The position numbers and the translations under genes were made by a program. 64,000 nt of DNA from Deinococcus aestuarii (GTDB taxonomy: Bacteria > Deinococcota > Deinococci > Deinococcales > Deinococcaceae), in contig NZ_JAHKSN010000006.1 in NCBI RefSeq assembly GCF_018863415.1, positions 62,001-126,000 on the forward strand, written 5' to 3'. This document shows positions 17,109-27,694 of the stretch, one piece after another. The notes beneath the pieces are model-generated. The model was not told the DNA's origin, made no database searches, and saw nothing but the letters and a program-made list of their open reading frames with translations. Position 1 is the stretch's first letter. Every line of letters starts with the position of its first letter.

Positions 17109-17371
17109 TCGTCCGCCTCACGCCGGGAGGCCTCCCGGCGGTCCTGCAACAACTCATCGGTTAAACTCACGTCCTTAGAGGCGAGCTGAGCACCCAGGGC
17201 GAAGAGGCGTGACCGGGCCTCTCCTTTCCGCTCCATCACGATGCGCTCGCCGTCCAGGTACAGGACGAATTCGCCTCCCTCCGGGATGTTGAGTCGTTCG
17301 CGGACCTGGAAGGGCACGACGACTCGCCCCTGGGCGTTCATCTTCACTTCGTAGGCGGACTTGGCGGTCAT
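17105..17371 (-). CDS. vapB: AbrB/MazE-fold antitoxin of the VapBC pair
   Basis: 88 aa from the ATG at 17371; an upstream in-frame ATG exists, but the -10 box places transcription start at this codon. The swapped-hairpin AbrB domain is visible (YEVKMNAQGRVVVPFQVRERLNIPEGGEFVL), with a C-terminal toxin-binding tail (..ASKDVSLTDELLQDRREASRREADE). It neutralises the PIN toxin encoded next and probably autorepresses the operon. The gene leads a four-gene unit with 4-nt overlaps throughout. Confidence 0.88.
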   Translation of the reverse strand: MTAKSAYEVKMNAQGRVVVPFQVRERLNIPEGGEFVLYLDGERIVMERKGEARSRLFALGAQLASKDVSLTDELLQDRREASRREADE

Positions 17372-17377
17372 GCTGTC

Positions 17378-17383
17378 ATTGTA
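17378..17383 (-). promoter_or_regulatory. Extended -10 box of the vapBC operon, leaderless
   Basis: On the minus strand the sequence reads TTGGTACAAT, then GACAGC, then the antitoxin ATG. TGG-TACAAT is an extended -10 element, and the expected transcription start coincides with the ATG, so the mRNA is probably leaderless. No convincing -35 box is seen. Confidence 0.6.
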
Positions 17384-17456
17384 CCAAGCTGCGTGCCACT
17401 CAGTTTTCAAAGCTGTCATTCCTAATTTTTTCTGCTAAGTCACCTTATCAAAAGGG

Positions 17457-17462
17457 TATAAT
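17457..17462 (+). promoter_or_regulatory. Consensus -10 box of the AbrB-PIN-recombinase operon
   Basis: A perfect TATAAT lies 52 bp before the antitoxin start in an unusually A/T-rich stretch. The -35 region is weak (near 17434). An AGGAGG ribosome-binding site at about 17502-17507 serves the ATG at 17515. Confidence 0.6.
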
Positions 17463-17514
17463 TCTTACGAGTAGGGGAGAGCTGGGAGTAGAATGAGAGT
17501 AAGGAGGTACAGTG

Positions 17515-17766
17515 ATGGGACGAACAGTGCTAACAAGTAAGGGACAGGTGACGATCCCAGCGAACGTTCGGGAAGCGTTGGGACTCGGTGCTGGCGACCA
17601 ACTGCTGATCGAGCTTCAGGAGGGCGGGTTCTCCGCCAAAGTCGTGAAGAAGACGAGGGTGAGTGAGTTGCGGGGGATGTTCGCCGGGCCGCCGCTGCCC
17701 GAGAAGGAAGAACTGCGGGAGAGCATCGGGCGTGAACTCGGGGAAGAGCTGGAGCGTTCCCCTTGA
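17515..17766 (+). CDS. AbrB-type antitoxin
   Basis: 83 aa from the ATG at 17515, preferred over the GTG one codon earlier because of the spacing to AAGGAGG. It has an N-terminal AbrB DNA-binding hairpin (TVLTSKGQVTIPANVREALGLGAGDQLLI) and an acidic helical tail (EKEELRESIGRELGEELE) of the sort that wraps the toxin. The following PIN gene starts with TTG inside its stop codon (TTGA). It is distinct in sequence from the divergent vapB. Confidence 0.88.
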   Translation: MGRTVLTSKGQVTIPANVREALGLGAGDQLLIELQEGGFSAKVVKKTRVSELRGMFAGPPLPEKEELRESIGRELGEELERSP

Positions 17767-18161
17767 ACCTGTGGCTGGATGCCAACGCCATCCTGCGCTT
17801 CCTCGTCAACGACCACGAGGAGCACGCCCGGCGGGTCGAGGGCCTGCTGGAACGCGCCGAGCGGGGAGAAGTGCAGCTCGTCGTGACCGCCCTCGTGATC
17901 GCCGAGTGCACCTGGGTCCTCAACTCCTTTTACAAGCGGGACCGGGTGGAGATCGCCGAGGGCCTGCTCCGCTTCCTGGCGGCCGACGGATTGACCCTGC
18001 CGGAAGAAGACGCCGTGCTCGAAGGGTTGCGCCTGATGCTGACCCGCAGTGTGGATTTCGCGGACGCCTACCTGGCCGCCTGTGCCAAGGGACGGGGGGA
18101 GGCGGTCGCCTCGTTTGATCTTGACTACCGCAAGCTGGGGTGTGAGGTGGTGACGCCTTGA
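17763..18161 (+). CDS. PIN-domain toxin
   Basis: 132 aa with a TTG start overlapping the antitoxin stop by four bases. PIN acidic residues are D6 (LWLDANAILRFL), E48 (VIAECTWVL), D98 or D101 (SVDFADAYLA) and D119 (ASFDLDYRK). A full-length ribonuclease toxin paired with the AbrB-type antitoxin before it. Its own stop overlaps the next TTG start, that of the recombinase, so expression of all three is coupled. Confidence 0.9.
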   Translation: MNLWLDANAILRFLVNDHEEHARRVEGLLERAERGEVQLVVTALVIAECTWVLNSFYKRDRVEIAEGLLRFLAADGLTLPEEDAVLEGLRLMLTRSVDFADAYLAACAKGRGEAVASFDLDYRKLGCEVVTP

Positions 18162-19096
18162 CCCTAGATGTCTATAAGGGCGAGTTGGTCGCCCGCGCCC
18201 GCACCTGGGTGGACTTGCCTCTCGATGAGCGGCGCCGCCGGGCGGTGGCGGCGGCCAGGGACCGGGATGGGGAAGCCCTCTGGGACCTGACCGAGGCGTA
18301 CATGACGACCCACGGTTCGGCCGGGGCGCGCGTGCGTCCCCACACCCTGCGGATGTACCGCCTGGGCGTCCGTCACTGGTTGGCCTACGGGAACACGGCG
18401 GCCGTCGCGCTGCTCAACCCGACGCCTGACGCGGGCGCCTTGTATCTCCGCTCCCTGGAGGCCTCGGGCAAGGCGCCCTCGACGGCGCAGGTCTACCTCG
18501 CCGGGGTGCGCCAGCTCTACCGGGCGCTGCGCTGGGCCGGGGCGACCACCGCCGATCCCTTCCTCGACGCGCGGCCCGCCCGGGATAAGACGGCGCCCTG
18601 GGACAAGCGCCAGCCCTACCCGGAGGAGGACGTGCAAAAACTCCTCGGCGCCGCGACGCCCGAGCTGCGCCTGCTGGTCCTGCTGGGGGCGCACGCCGGG
18701 CTGCGGGCCAGCGAGATCGTCGCTCTCACATGGGAGGACGTGCAGCTTGACGCCGGAACGCTGCGGGTGCGGGACGGGAAAGGCGGGAAGGCCAGGGTGA
18801 TCAACCTCAGCGCCTCGCTGACCGCGGCACTCGCGGCCCTGGGTGGCAAGACCGGGCTGGTGATCGGGCGCAGTCCCGAGGCGGCCAGGCTGAGGCTCAA
18901 GACCTTGTGCAAGCAGGCGGGGGTGGCGTACCGGGGGCTGCACGCGCTGCGGCACTACAACGGGACCCGGATCGTGCGCGCGGGGCTGAGCCTGGAGGCG
19001 GCCGCCCAGCACCTGGGGCACGCCAGCATCGAGACCACCCGGGTCTATGCCAAGTGGAGTGACGACACGCTCAAGCGTGAACTCGGCCGGTGGTAG
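18158..19096 (+). CDS. Tyrosine recombinase, XerC/D-like
   Basis: 312 aa starting with TTG inside the toxin stop codon (TTGA). An N-terminal SAM-like core-binding domain (about 40-130) is followed by the catalytic domain (150-310) with the complete set R183 ([14 protein letters not shown]), K208, H262-x-x-R265 (HALRHYNGT), H288 (LGHAS) and Y297 (RVYAKW). It should cut and rejoin DNA through a 3'-phosphotyrosine. Co-translation with a toxin-antitoxin pair is unusual and suggests a mobile or resolution role for this small cassette. No attachment site was identified. Confidence 0.9.
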   Translation: MTLDVYKGELVARARTWVDLPLDERRRRAVAAARDRDGEALWDLTEAYMTTHGSAGARVRPHTLRMYRLGVRHWLAYGNTAAVALLNPTPDAGALYLRSLEASGKAPSTAQVYLAGVRQLYRALRWAGATTADPFLDARPARDKTAPWDKRQPYPEEDVQKLLGAATPELRLLVLLGAHAGLRASEIVALTWEDVQLDAGTLRVRDGKGGKARVINLSASLTAALAALGGKTGLVIGRSPEAARLRLKTLCKQAGVAYRGLHALRHYNGTRIVRAGLSLEAAAQHLGHASIETTRVYAKWSDDTLKRELGRW

Positions 19097-19107
19097 GGCC
19101 CTTGAAT

Positions 19108-19434
19108 GTCAATCTGGCAGGGGCGGACGAGGAGGCGTGGGTGGGCTTTCTTCTTTGCGGACCGGCTGGCGGTGGGTCGGCAAAAGAAGAGGTGGCGGTG
19201 ATCGGGCGGACGCCGGAAGCGGCGCGGGGGAGACTGCGGACCTTGTGCAAACGCGAAGGCATTCCCTATTTGGGCCTGCACGCGCTGCGGCATACGGCGG
19301 GGACGCGGCTGGTGCGGGCAGGGTTTCAGCTTCAGGACGTGGCCGAGCACCTGGGGCACAGCGACGTGCAGACGGCCCGGACCTACGGCAAATGAGCCGA
19401 CGACCGACTCAAGGAGCACATGCGGGGCAGTTGA
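19108..19434 (+). pseudogene. Broken second tyrosine recombinase (C-terminal part)
   Basis: The C-terminal catalytic region is readable: [54 protein letters not shown]. Then a TGA at 19393-19395 replaces the Trp codon found in its neighbour (YAKW), and the frame continues [12 protein letters not shown] to a second TGA at 19432. The first catalytic Arg and the N-terminal domain are missing. It is a decayed paralogue of the recombinase just upstream, ending 53 bp before the CRISPR array. Confidence 0.85.
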
Positions 19435-19487
19435 CCTCCTGCGCTGGTGGGCCTGGACTGGGGATGCGGCACCGGCAGCAGGATGTG

Positions 19488-21603
<2,116 letters not shown>

Positions 21604-21781
21604 GGTTTACATGCCCAATTCCCTCCAGCACGCATTCTATCCTTTATCTTGCGCGAACCTCTCCTGACCTGTCCAGCGTTCAGCACCTGACCTTTCTCTC
21701 CGTTGTCATGCACCGCGTCCAGCATGGACCTTCTGCAAAACGCGAACCCTTCGGCCGACCACCGTCGCGGGGGGTTCGCGT
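21604..21781 (-). promoter_or_regulatory. Leader of CRISPR array 1
   Basis: 178 bp between cas2 and the first repeat. It contains GGTTCGCG (minus strand, 21652-21659) exactly 48 bp from the first repeat, TGCGT 17 bp later, and a 10-bp inverted repeat (ACGCGAACCC at 21740-21749 with 21772-21781) about 136 bp out. The leader of array 2 has the same three elements at the same distances. TAGAAT on the minus strand, about 30 bp from the first repeat, is a candidate -10 box. Confidence 0.75.
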
Positions 21782-21786
21782 AAGGG

Positions 21787-22080
21787 TTATAGGATCAGGG
21801 GGGCACCCAGGTCGCGGTAGCCGTCTCGCCCGAAGGCCTCCACAAAACGCTCGCGGGGCTGGCGCAGTCGGTAGATGCGGATGCTGTCCTCAGTAGGATC
21901 CATCTCGGAGAGCAGCCGCTCACGCAGGGCGAGGAGCTGGACCTCCGTCACACTGATCTCGAAGACGCTGTGCTGGACCCGCTGGCCGTGGGCGACGCAG
22001 ACCTTGGCGACCCGGCGCAGCCGCCTGCGCCCGGCGGACGTGTCGGTGGACACGTCGTAGGTGATCAGCAGGTCGATCAT
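21787..22080 (-). CDS. cas2: Cas2, adaptation nuclease subunit
   Basis: 97 aa of the usual length with the ferredoxin-like start [14 protein letters not shown] (conserved Asp after strand 1) and ..[15 protein letters not shown]... It forms the Cas1-Cas2 integrase with the protein encoded upstream and inserts new spacers. ATG overlaps the cas1 stop by four bases. It is the last cas gene and is followed by the leader of array 1. Confidence 0.97.
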   Translation of the reverse strand: MIDLLITYDVSTDTSAGRRRLRRVAKVCVAHGQRVQHSVFEISVTEVQLLALRERLLSEMDPTEDSIRIYRLRQPRERFVEAFGRDGYRDLGAPLIL

Positions 22081-23105
22081 CGGTGCAGGTACGGCGGGTA
22101 GTGGGGCCGGTCACCGCGCAGGTGCTGGGCGAGCAGACGGGCCTGGACGTGCGGGATCAGCCCGAGCGGCGTCTTGCGCCCGGTCAGGGAGTGGAAAACC
22201 TCCTCGCCCTTGCGCTCCTGGAGGTGCCGGAGGATGGTCCGCCGCCCGTCCTCGGTGAGGGTGACGGTGCGGCCCTCGTGCAGGGTGAAATCACGCGGGG
22301 TGAGTTGCTGACGGTTGATCAGGGTGAGGACGGCGCGGTCGGCGATCACCGGGCGCAGTTCCTCCATCAGGTCGAGGGCGAGGCTCTGGCGTCCGGGGCG
22401 CAGGGCATGGAGAAAGCCGATCTGCGGGTCGAGACCCACCGTCTGGCACGCGCTGGCGCACTCGCCCGCAAGGAGCGTGTACACGTAGTTGAGGACAGCA
22501 TTGATAGGGTCGCGGGCGGGCCTGCGGGTGCGCTCGCCCAGCCAGAAGAAGTCACGGTTGGCGCGCAGCATCAGGCTGAACACCTCGAAGTAGCTGCGGG
22601 CGGCAGTGCCTTCGATGCCGCGTACCTCGTCCACAGTCTCGGCAAGGGGCAGCACCCCGACCTGCGCGTTGATGTCGCGCGCGGCCTGACGCAGGGTGGG
22701 GGCGTCCTCCTCGGCCGCCTCCCGGGCCGAGCGGAGCAGGGTCGTCTTCTGGTTCTGAAGTTTTCCCGCCGCGACGTACCGTGCCACCGCCAGGGTGCGG
22801 CCGGGGTCGCAGGTGCAGGCGTGCTGGGCGACCCTCAGCAGGACATTGCCGCTGACCGGCGTCTCGGTGCGGGCAGTGAACTGGCCCCACTCGGTCAGCC
22901 AGGTGACGGGCTTGTGCGCTCGCGCCAGCTTCTGAATCAGGAAGGGACTGAGCAGCACGTTCCCAAAGACGACGATCCCGTCGAGGTGGTGGAGGGGCAG
23001 CATGGCCTTCCTCTCGCCTTCCACGTCGACCCGCACGTTGTCGTTCTCCAGATGCAGGTAGCTCTTCTGGGTCTGCACGTACAGGGTATTGAGCAGCGTC
23101 CTCAT
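22077..23105 (-). CDS. cas1: Cas1 integrase, type I-C
   Basis: 342 aa, the normal length, starting at the ATG at 23105 ([17 protein letters not shown]). The active-site Glu lies in the [17 protein letters not shown] helix, His in [19 protein letters not shown], and the downstream Asp/Glu in the same segment. It catalyses spacer integration with Cas2. Its start overlaps the cas4 stop (ATGA). Overlaps continue into cas2, so the three adaptation genes form one translational unit. Confidence 0.97.
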   Translation of the reverse strand: MRTLLNTLYVQTQKSYLHLENDNVRVDVEGERKAMLPLHHLDGIVVFGNVLLSPFLIQKLARAHKPVTWLTEWGQFTARTETPVSGNVLLRVAQHACTCDPGRTLAVARYVAAGKLQNQKTTLLRSAREAAEEDAPTLRQAARDINAQVGVLPLAETVDEVRGIEGTAARSYFEVFSLMLRANRDFFWLGERTRRPARDPINAVLNYVYTLLAGECASACQTVGLDPQIGFLHALRPGRQSLALDLMEELRPVIADRAVLTLINRQQLTPRDFTLHEGRTVTLTEDGRRTILRHLQERKGEEVFHSLTGRKTPLGLIPHVQARLLAQHLRGDRPHYPPYLHR

Positions 23106-23707
23106 AGCAACCTCGTGTCGAAGGGGTCGTAGCCGGCGGGAAAGTCGCGCGGGGCGAAGGGCTCGCAGGCATCGAAGAGGCTGCAAAACTGGCAGCGTTC
23201 GTCGGCGGCGGGTGAGGGAAGCTCGCCGCTGCCCAGCAGGGCCCTCACGCCGTCCCGCGTCTCCAGCACTGCCCCGCGCAGTTCGGGGGTAAAGGCCACG
23301 TCCCGGCGCTTGCGGCTGGCGACGTGATAGATGAAGCCCTGCGCGATGCTCACGCCGAACATCTCCTCCAGACAGAGGGCCTGCGCGCAGAGCTGCACCT
23401 CGTCCGCGAGGCGGGGTTTGGCGCGGCCCGACTTGTACTCCACCGGGCGGGGCGAGCCGTCCGGGAGGAGTTCCACCACGTCCGCTATCCCGGCGAGGCC
23501 GTGCAGGCGCGACACCAGGGGCAGGGCGCGCAGGGTCCGCACCCCGTCCCGCTCCTCGCTCCCGCCGCCATGCGCCCGCGCGTGCGACTGGTGACCGCGC
23601 GCCGTCTGGCCGGTGTCCTCCCACACCCCCTCGACGTGGATCAGAGCGAACTGGCGAGGGCAGAAGACGAAGTGTTGCAGGGCCGAGAGCGTGACCGGCT
23701 CGTCCAT
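23102..23707 (-). CDS. cas4: Cas4, RecB-like nuclease of adaptation
   Basis: 201 aa from the ATG at 23707 with TGGAGGCCCT before it. It has an N-terminal cysteine ([12 protein letters not shown]), the PD-(D/E)xK core (GIADVVELL.., [24 protein letters not shown]) and a C-terminal cluster [10 protein letters not shown]. The four cysteines bind the iron-sulphur cluster. In type I-C systems Cas4 works with Cas1-Cas2 to select spacers next to the PAM and trim them. A 52-bp gap with a terminator-like hairpin separates it from cas7. Confidence 0.96.
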   Translation of the reverse strand: MDEPVTLSALQHFVFCPRQFALIHVEGVWEDTGQTARGHQSHARAHGGGSEERDGVRTLRALPLVSRLHGLAGIADVVELLPDGSPRPVEYKSGRAKPRLADEVQLCAQALCLEEMFGVSIAQGFIYHVASRKRRDVAFTPELRGAVLETRDGVRALLGSGELPSPAADERCQFCSLFDACEPFAPRDFPAGYDPFDTRLL

Positions 23708-23722
23708 AGGGCCTCCAGAAGG

Positions 23723-23747
23723 AAAAGGGCCGGGGGGAGGCCCGGCC
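23723..23747 (-). terminator. Terminator-like hairpin between cas7 and cas4
   Basis: On the minus strand GGCCGGG (23747-23741), a 6-nt loop, CCCGGCC (23734-23728), then CTTTTCC. A G/C-rich 7-bp stem followed by four T residues looks like a weak intrinsic terminator or attenuator. It would reduce read-through from the interference genes into cas4-cas1-cas2. Confidence 0.65.
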
Positions 23748-23759
23748 ATGCGTTCGCGT

Positions 23760-24680
23760 TTACTCGTCCAACCGGGTCAGCGTGACGCCCTGCGGCAGCC
23801 TAAACGTGTCCACCTCGACCGGCTGGTAATCGTCGAAGCCGCGGGCCACGGTCACGTCCTCGCGGCGTCTGGGCTTCACGAGGTCGAGGAGCCTGTGGGC
23901 GGGCGCGTTCCCCAGAGGCGACGAGTGGCTGAACACGTACAGCCCCCGGCAGGCGGTCAGGCCGCGCGAGGCGCTGCGGTCGAGGTCCCACATGTTCACC
24001 AGGGCCTGCCACAGCACGGCCAGGTCCTCGTCGCCGAAGCCGGTGTCGCGGGCGAAGGCGGGCACGTAGAAGCCGTGCGCCACGTAGAGTCCGTAGGGGA
24101 TGTAGGCCTTGCGGCCCATCGTGCCGCTGCGGGCCGTTTCGTCCTCCGCCGCCTGCTTGGGGGCGGGCTTGGTGAGCGCCACGCGGGTGATGGCGGCGTC
24201 CAGTCCCAGGATCGGATCGACGCTGCGCGCGAAGGTCAGTTGCACCGGGCCGCGCACCTGTCCCGCGTTGACCTCGGTGCTCATCACGGCGCCAAAGGTG
24301 CGGATGTCGAAGAAGTTCTCGCACATCCACTTTTTCGCGGCCTGGATGTCGGTTTGAGTGGCCTTCTTCGGGTCCTTGCCGAGCGCGGTGTAAGCCCGGC
24401 CGTGCTGGTTGTTCAGGATGGCGCCCTGCTGGACGTAGATCTTGTAACGTTCTTCGCCGCCCCGCAGCGCGTCCACGTAGTTGCGGACCTTGCGCTTGAG
24501 CGACACGTCCGTCACGATGCCCAGGCCCGTCTCAGGGTCGGTGCGTGGCAGGTTGCCAGCGTCCGGGTCGCCATTGGGATTTCCGTTCGTCACGTCGAAG
24601 ATCAGGACGAAATCGTGGCGGTTGGTGGCGTTGAAGTGGGGCGCGGTGGTAGCGGGCTGTTCGGCAGTCGCGCTGGTCAT
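23760..24680 (-). CDS. cas7: Cas7c (Csd2), Cascade backbone subunit
   Basis: 306 aa. It contains the Csd2 signature near the N-terminus ([19 protein letters not shown]), then [25 protein letters not shown] and [17 protein letters not shown], and the C-terminal [18 protein letters not shown]. Several copies polymerise along the crRNA spacer and kink it every six nucleotides. ATG overlaps the cas8c stop (ATGA). The N-terminal 15 residues are an Ala/Thr-rich extension. Confidence 0.97.
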   Translation of the reverse strand: MTSATAEQPATTAPHFNATNRHDFVLIFDVTNGNPNGDPDAGNLPRTDPETGLGIVTDVSLKRKVRNYVDALRGGEERYKIYVQQGAILNNQHGRAYTALGKDPKKATQTDIQAAKKWMCENFFDIRTFGAVMSTEVNAGQVRGPVQLTFARSVDPILGLDAAITRVALTKPAPKQAAEDETARSGTMGRKAYIPYGLYVAHGFYVPAFARDTGFGDEDLAVLWQALVNMWDLDRSASRGLTACRGLYVFSHSSPLGNAPAHRLLDLVKPRRREDVTVARGFDDYQPVEVDTFRLPQGVTLTRLDE

Positions 24681-26557
24681 TGGACGGCTCCTTCGGTGAG
24701 CAGGGGTTCGGGCTGCGGGACGTTCTTCTCGGCCTCGGCCCTGGCTTTCTTCGCTTCGGCGCGTTCCCGGATTCCGGCGTTGATCTCGGCCCTCTGGTGG
24801 TAGTAGCCCAGCGCAAAAAGGGACTGCTGAGCTGTGGTCAGCGGTTTGGCAGGAATATCCGCCAGGCGGCTCATCACGTCTTCCAGTTCGCGCTGCTTGG
24901 CGCGGTAGGCGGGTTCGTTCTCCTTGCGAAGCTTTTGCAGGTGCGCCTGCGAGCCGTGGATCAGGCGGCCCACCACCGCGTAGGGCGTGATGCTCATCGA
25001 GCCGTAGAAGCGGTCCACCAGCGTGGTGTTCGCCCTCATCACGCTGCCCTGGATGTCGTCCAGCACGGCGAGCAGCCGCCCCAGGTGGTAGGCCGGTTCG
25101 GGCTGCCCAGGATTGAGGGCGTCGAGTGAGTCTTTGTCCATGTCCAACTCCTTCCTGTCACGGGAGAGAAGCACCATCTTGGTCAGCACGGCGCGGGGCC
25201 GAGTCACGCGGTACTCGTCGGCGCGGTTGCGGGCGGCGAGCCGCGCCAGGAACGACTCGGGCAGGGGCCGCCCCGAGAGCGCGAACTGCACCAGCGCGTC
25301 CACGTCCGGCGCCGTGTGTTCCTTGTTGATGTCGCGGTACATGCCGCTGACCAGCGTGCGGATGTCGTAGCTTTCGCGGTCGTACTTCGGGTTGGCGATC
25401 ACGAGGGACTGCGCGGTGAAGTAGTCGCTCAGGTTGTCCACCGCCTCCTGCACGGTGCTCGTGAGATGGGTGCGGACGGCGATCCGGCTTCCGCTCGGGG
25501 TCAGCCCCACGGCGTGGAAGGCTGCTCCCGGTTTCAGCGTGGGCTGCTCGCCCTGGAAGATGCCCCAGAGGGTCTGCCTGACCTCCTCGGGGCGGGCCTT
25601 CTTCTCGCGCTTCTTCTGGATAGCGAACCTGTGCGTCAATTCCGCAGGAGGTTCTTGCAGCGTCCTCGACACCAGTGGCACGGCCCCCTCGCCCGTCCAG
25701 AAGGCGTAAGTGACGCCGCCCACCTTCAGGCTGGTATTTGGATCGGCCAGCAGGCGGTTGAGGCCGTTGGCGTACTGCTCCGCCGCCTCGAACTTGACCG
25801 GGGCGATCTGGGAGGCTTGCAGGCCGTAGGACTCGAACGCTTGGGCGTTGGCACTGATGAAGTTCATCCCGCTCGTCTGCCCGCCTAAGATGCCTTTGAT
25901 CTTGACCGGCTCGCGTTCCATTACCGGGCCGACCTCACCTGTGATCAGGCACTCGGCGATCAGGGCTGTTGCGCCGTTCTCGTTGTCCCCCTGCCCAAAC
26001 TGAGCCGCCCAGAACCGCTGCACGGCGGGAAGCGTCAGCGGCTCCACACCCTCGACGCTGAACGTCACGTTGGTATCGGGCGTGAAGTCGGAAAAGGCAG
26101 CCAGATATTTTTCCTTGAAGCTCGCCGGGTCGTGGCCGCCAAGGAACCTCGCCACCGCCTGCACGCTGGGTTCACCTGTAGCCTCGGCGCAAGCTTGGAC
26201 GAGCGCCTTGAAGGCGTCATGACGCTGCCCCACCTTGGGATCGCCTTCCTTCTTGGCGAACCCCAGCACGTATTCGGCGTTGTCCGTCAAGAGGCGCGGC
26301 TTGATCCCCACCGTGCGGACGAGGTTCGGCGCGGGTGTGGGCTTCCCCAAATCCTTCCCCTTCGTCTTGCCGCTGCTGAGAGGCTGCACATCGAGCACCG
26401 TGCCGTCACCCCGGAGGGTGACCCTCCAGCGCACGGGTTGCAGGGCGTACATGAAGGGCATCTCGTCCCCGCCCGCCTGCTCCCCCTCGGAGACGGGTTT
26501 CTTGCCCTCCCGACGCATCCTCAGCTCGTACTCGCGGAGTTGGTGCAGGAGGCTCAT
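24677..26557 (-). CDS. cas8c: Cas8c (Csd1), large subunit of type I-C Cascade
   Basis: 626 aa of the Csd1 family. The start MSLLHQLREYELRM, QPVRWRVTLRGDGTVL, ..VNRPRLLTDNAEYVLG-like segments and the C-terminal block (YHLGRLLAVLDDIQGSVM..STITLVDRFYGSMS-like) are typical. It recognises the PAM and, through its C-terminal region with an internal start in many I-C systems, supplies the small-subunit function. It overlaps cas5 and cas7 by 4 nt. The Lys/Ala-rich C-terminal tail is longer than usual. Confidence 0.96.
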   Translation of the reverse strand: MSLLHQLREYELRMRREGKKPVSEGEQAGGDEMPFMYALQPVRWRVTLRGDGTVLDVQPLSSGKTKGKDLGKPTPAPNLVRTVGIKPRLLTDNAEYVLGFAKKEGDPKVGQRHDAFKALVQACAEATGEPSVQAVARFLGGHDPASFKEKYLAAFSDFTPDTNVTFSVEGVEPLTLPAVQRFWAAQFGQGDNENGATALIAECLITGEVGPVMEREPVKIKGILGGQTSGMNFISANAQAFESYGLQASQIAPVKFEAAEQYANGLNRLLADPNTSLKVGGVTYAFWTGEGAVPLVSRTLQEPPAELTHRFAIQKKREKKARPEEVRQTLWGIFQGEQPTLKPGAAFHAVGLTPSGSRIAVRTHLTSTVQEAVDNLSDYFTAQSLVIANPKYDRESYDIRTLVSGMYRDINKEHTAPDVDALVQFALSGRPLPESFLARLAARNRADEYRVTRPRAVLTKMVLLSRDRKELDMDKDSLDALNPGQPEPAYHLGRLLAVLDDIQGSVMRANTTLVDRFYGSMSITPYAVVGRLIHGSQAHLQKLRKENEPAYRAKQRELEDVMSRLADIPAKPLTTAQQSLFALGYYHQRAEINAGIRERAEAKKARAEAEKNVPQPEPLLTEGAVQ

Positions 26558-27246
26558 GCGTCCACCTCGCCATAAAGGTGGCGAGGAACGTGCAGGACGC
26601 CTTTGTCCAGCCTCGCGTTAAAGAAACGCGGCGTGGCGTTGCCGGTGGCCCAGCGGGCGCCGCCCTCACCGTGAGCGCGGTATTTGAGGCGGCCTTTCCC
26701 GTTCTCCTGAAAGTGCAGGTCGAAGAGCATTCGGCCCAGGTCCTCACTGAGGTCGATGGGCGTTTCCGAGGGGTCTGGCGGGCCGAAAAACGCAGTGAAC
26801 TCGCGGTTGCCCAGGTAAGGCTGGTGGAACGCCTGCCCCTTCTCGGCGCGGCGGGTGAACATTTCGGTGTACTTCTGAAGCGGGTCGGTGGCGTGCGCCC
26901 TCGGCACGATGTCCGCCCGTATCACGTAACACACGTCGCGCAGCACCAGCGCGTGCCGTTGCGCCCGGTCCTCCTCGGCGAGGAAACCGCCGCCGTTCGC
27001 CGCCCAGGCCCTCGCCGTCCGCTCGGACGCGAGTGTGTTGACCTCGTTCCGCAGGAGGCTGAAGCGGCGGATGGGCTTCAGCACGGCAATTTCGCGCACC
27101 TGCCACTCGAACTCGGGTTTCCAGAAGACGGCTTCCAGCACGCCCCGCGCCGCCGAGGGGGTCATCACGTCGTAGGTGACGCGCTCCACCTTGTTCTCGG
27201 GGCGGGTGAAACAGGCGTAGTCGCTCCAGACTTTCAGTTCCAGCAC
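26554..27246 (-). CDS. cas5: Cas5d, crRNA-processing endonuclease of type I-C
   Basis: 230 aa starting with GTG at 27246 and an AAAGGAG site; an ATG two bases upstream is out of frame. Cas5c signatures: VWSDYACFTRPENKVERVTYDVMTPSAARGVLEAVFWKPEFEW, IRRFSLLRNEV and the C-terminal FFNARLDKGVLHVP. In I-C systems this protein replaces Cas6, cutting at the base of the repeat hairpin and leaving an 11-nt 5' handle that ends GGATTGAAAC here. A 7-bp hairpin (27278-27297) lies just upstream, between it and the small unknown gene. Confidence 0.97.
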   Translation of the reverse strand: MLELKVWSDYACFTRPENKVERVTYDVMTPSAARGVLEAVFWKPEFEWQVREIAVLKPIRRFSLLRNEVNTLASERTARAWAANGGGFLAEEDRAQRHALVLRDVCYVIRADIVPRAHATDPLQKYTEMFTRRAEKGQAFHQPYLGNREFTAFFGPPDPSETPIDLSEDLGRMLFDLHFQENGKGRLKYRAHGEGGARWATGNATPRFFNARLDKGVLHVPRHLYGEVDA

Positions 27247-27309
27247 ATGAGGTCTCCTTTCGAGAGAGGGCGAAGCAGGGCAGCGTGTGGGCTGCCCCGC
27301 CGGGGAGCA

Positions 27310-27612
27310 CTACGCAGCTTCGTCACCGTCAAAACTTCCAGTCAGGCAGCTCAACACCTCCCGAGCAAACCAAGCGGCTAGTGAGAGACGGCAGAGTGAT
27401 CCGATGTCCTCGTTCGCCAACAAGTCAGCCAGTTCGAGTTGGCACCATTCGGCGAAATCGTCCCAATCAGAATTGGCGTACGCGGCAGCGCGGACTCGGC
27501 GCTCAAGCCGCTTGAAAACACGACCTTTTACCGTCCAGCTCAGCCCTGCCGTGCTGGCAACGGTCAGGAGGGCCTGGTTCACGGCGTGGGCAAAGGCAGC
27601 ATTCTCTCGCAT
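27310..27612 (-). CDS. Unknown small gene inside the cas operon (100 aa; possibly 170 aa)
   Basis: Not a known cas gene. The ATG at 27612 gives 100 aa (MRENAAFAHAVNQALLTV..), helical, with a basic centre (KGRVFKRLERRVRAAAY), then SDWDDFAEWCQLELADLL and a hydrophobic segment near the end. A longer reading of 170 aa starts at 27822, 14 bp after the cas3 stop, where AAAGGAGATGAGTC makes an excellent ribosome-binding site. That version would run antisense through the crRNA-like RNA. The PAM-plus-seed target at 27650-27663 lies 38-51 bp upstream of the short start. It could be a regulator, a CreT-like toxin or an accessory Cas protein; the sequence does not decide. Confidence 0.6.
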   Translation of the reverse strand: MRENAAFAHAVNQALLTVASTAGLSWTVKGRVFKRLERRVRAAAYANSDWDDFAEWCQLELADLLANEDIGSLCRLSLAAWFAREVLSCLTGSFDGDEAA

Positions 27613-27649
27613 GGACCAACCGTACCGCCCGTACCTCCCCGCGTCAAAC

Positions 27650-27663
27650 TTCAGTAATAGGGT
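27650..27663 (+). promoter_or_regulatory. Predicted Cascade target site: TTC PAM plus 11-nt seed match to the crRNA-like RNA
   Basis: TTC (27650-27652) followed by AGTAATAGGGT (27653-27663). The candidate guide at 27731 begins AGTAAAAGGGT. Positions 1-5 and 7-11 match; position 6 differs, and the next base, position 12, also differs. Beyond that the match is random. TTC is the known type I-C PAM, and positions 6 and 12 are flipped out and ignored by type I Cascade. A full R-loop from here would cover about 27653-27686, the promoter region between the minus-strand gene and the plus-strand RNA. Confidence 0.75.
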
Positions 27664-27694
27664 ACAACGAGGGAAACTGCTGGAGGTATGCTGG

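Noticed and set aside
27528..27537. GTAAAAGG complement inside the small cas-operon gene as a guide target
   Set aside because: Eight matching bases but no TTC at the PAM position; expected by chance in a window of this size.
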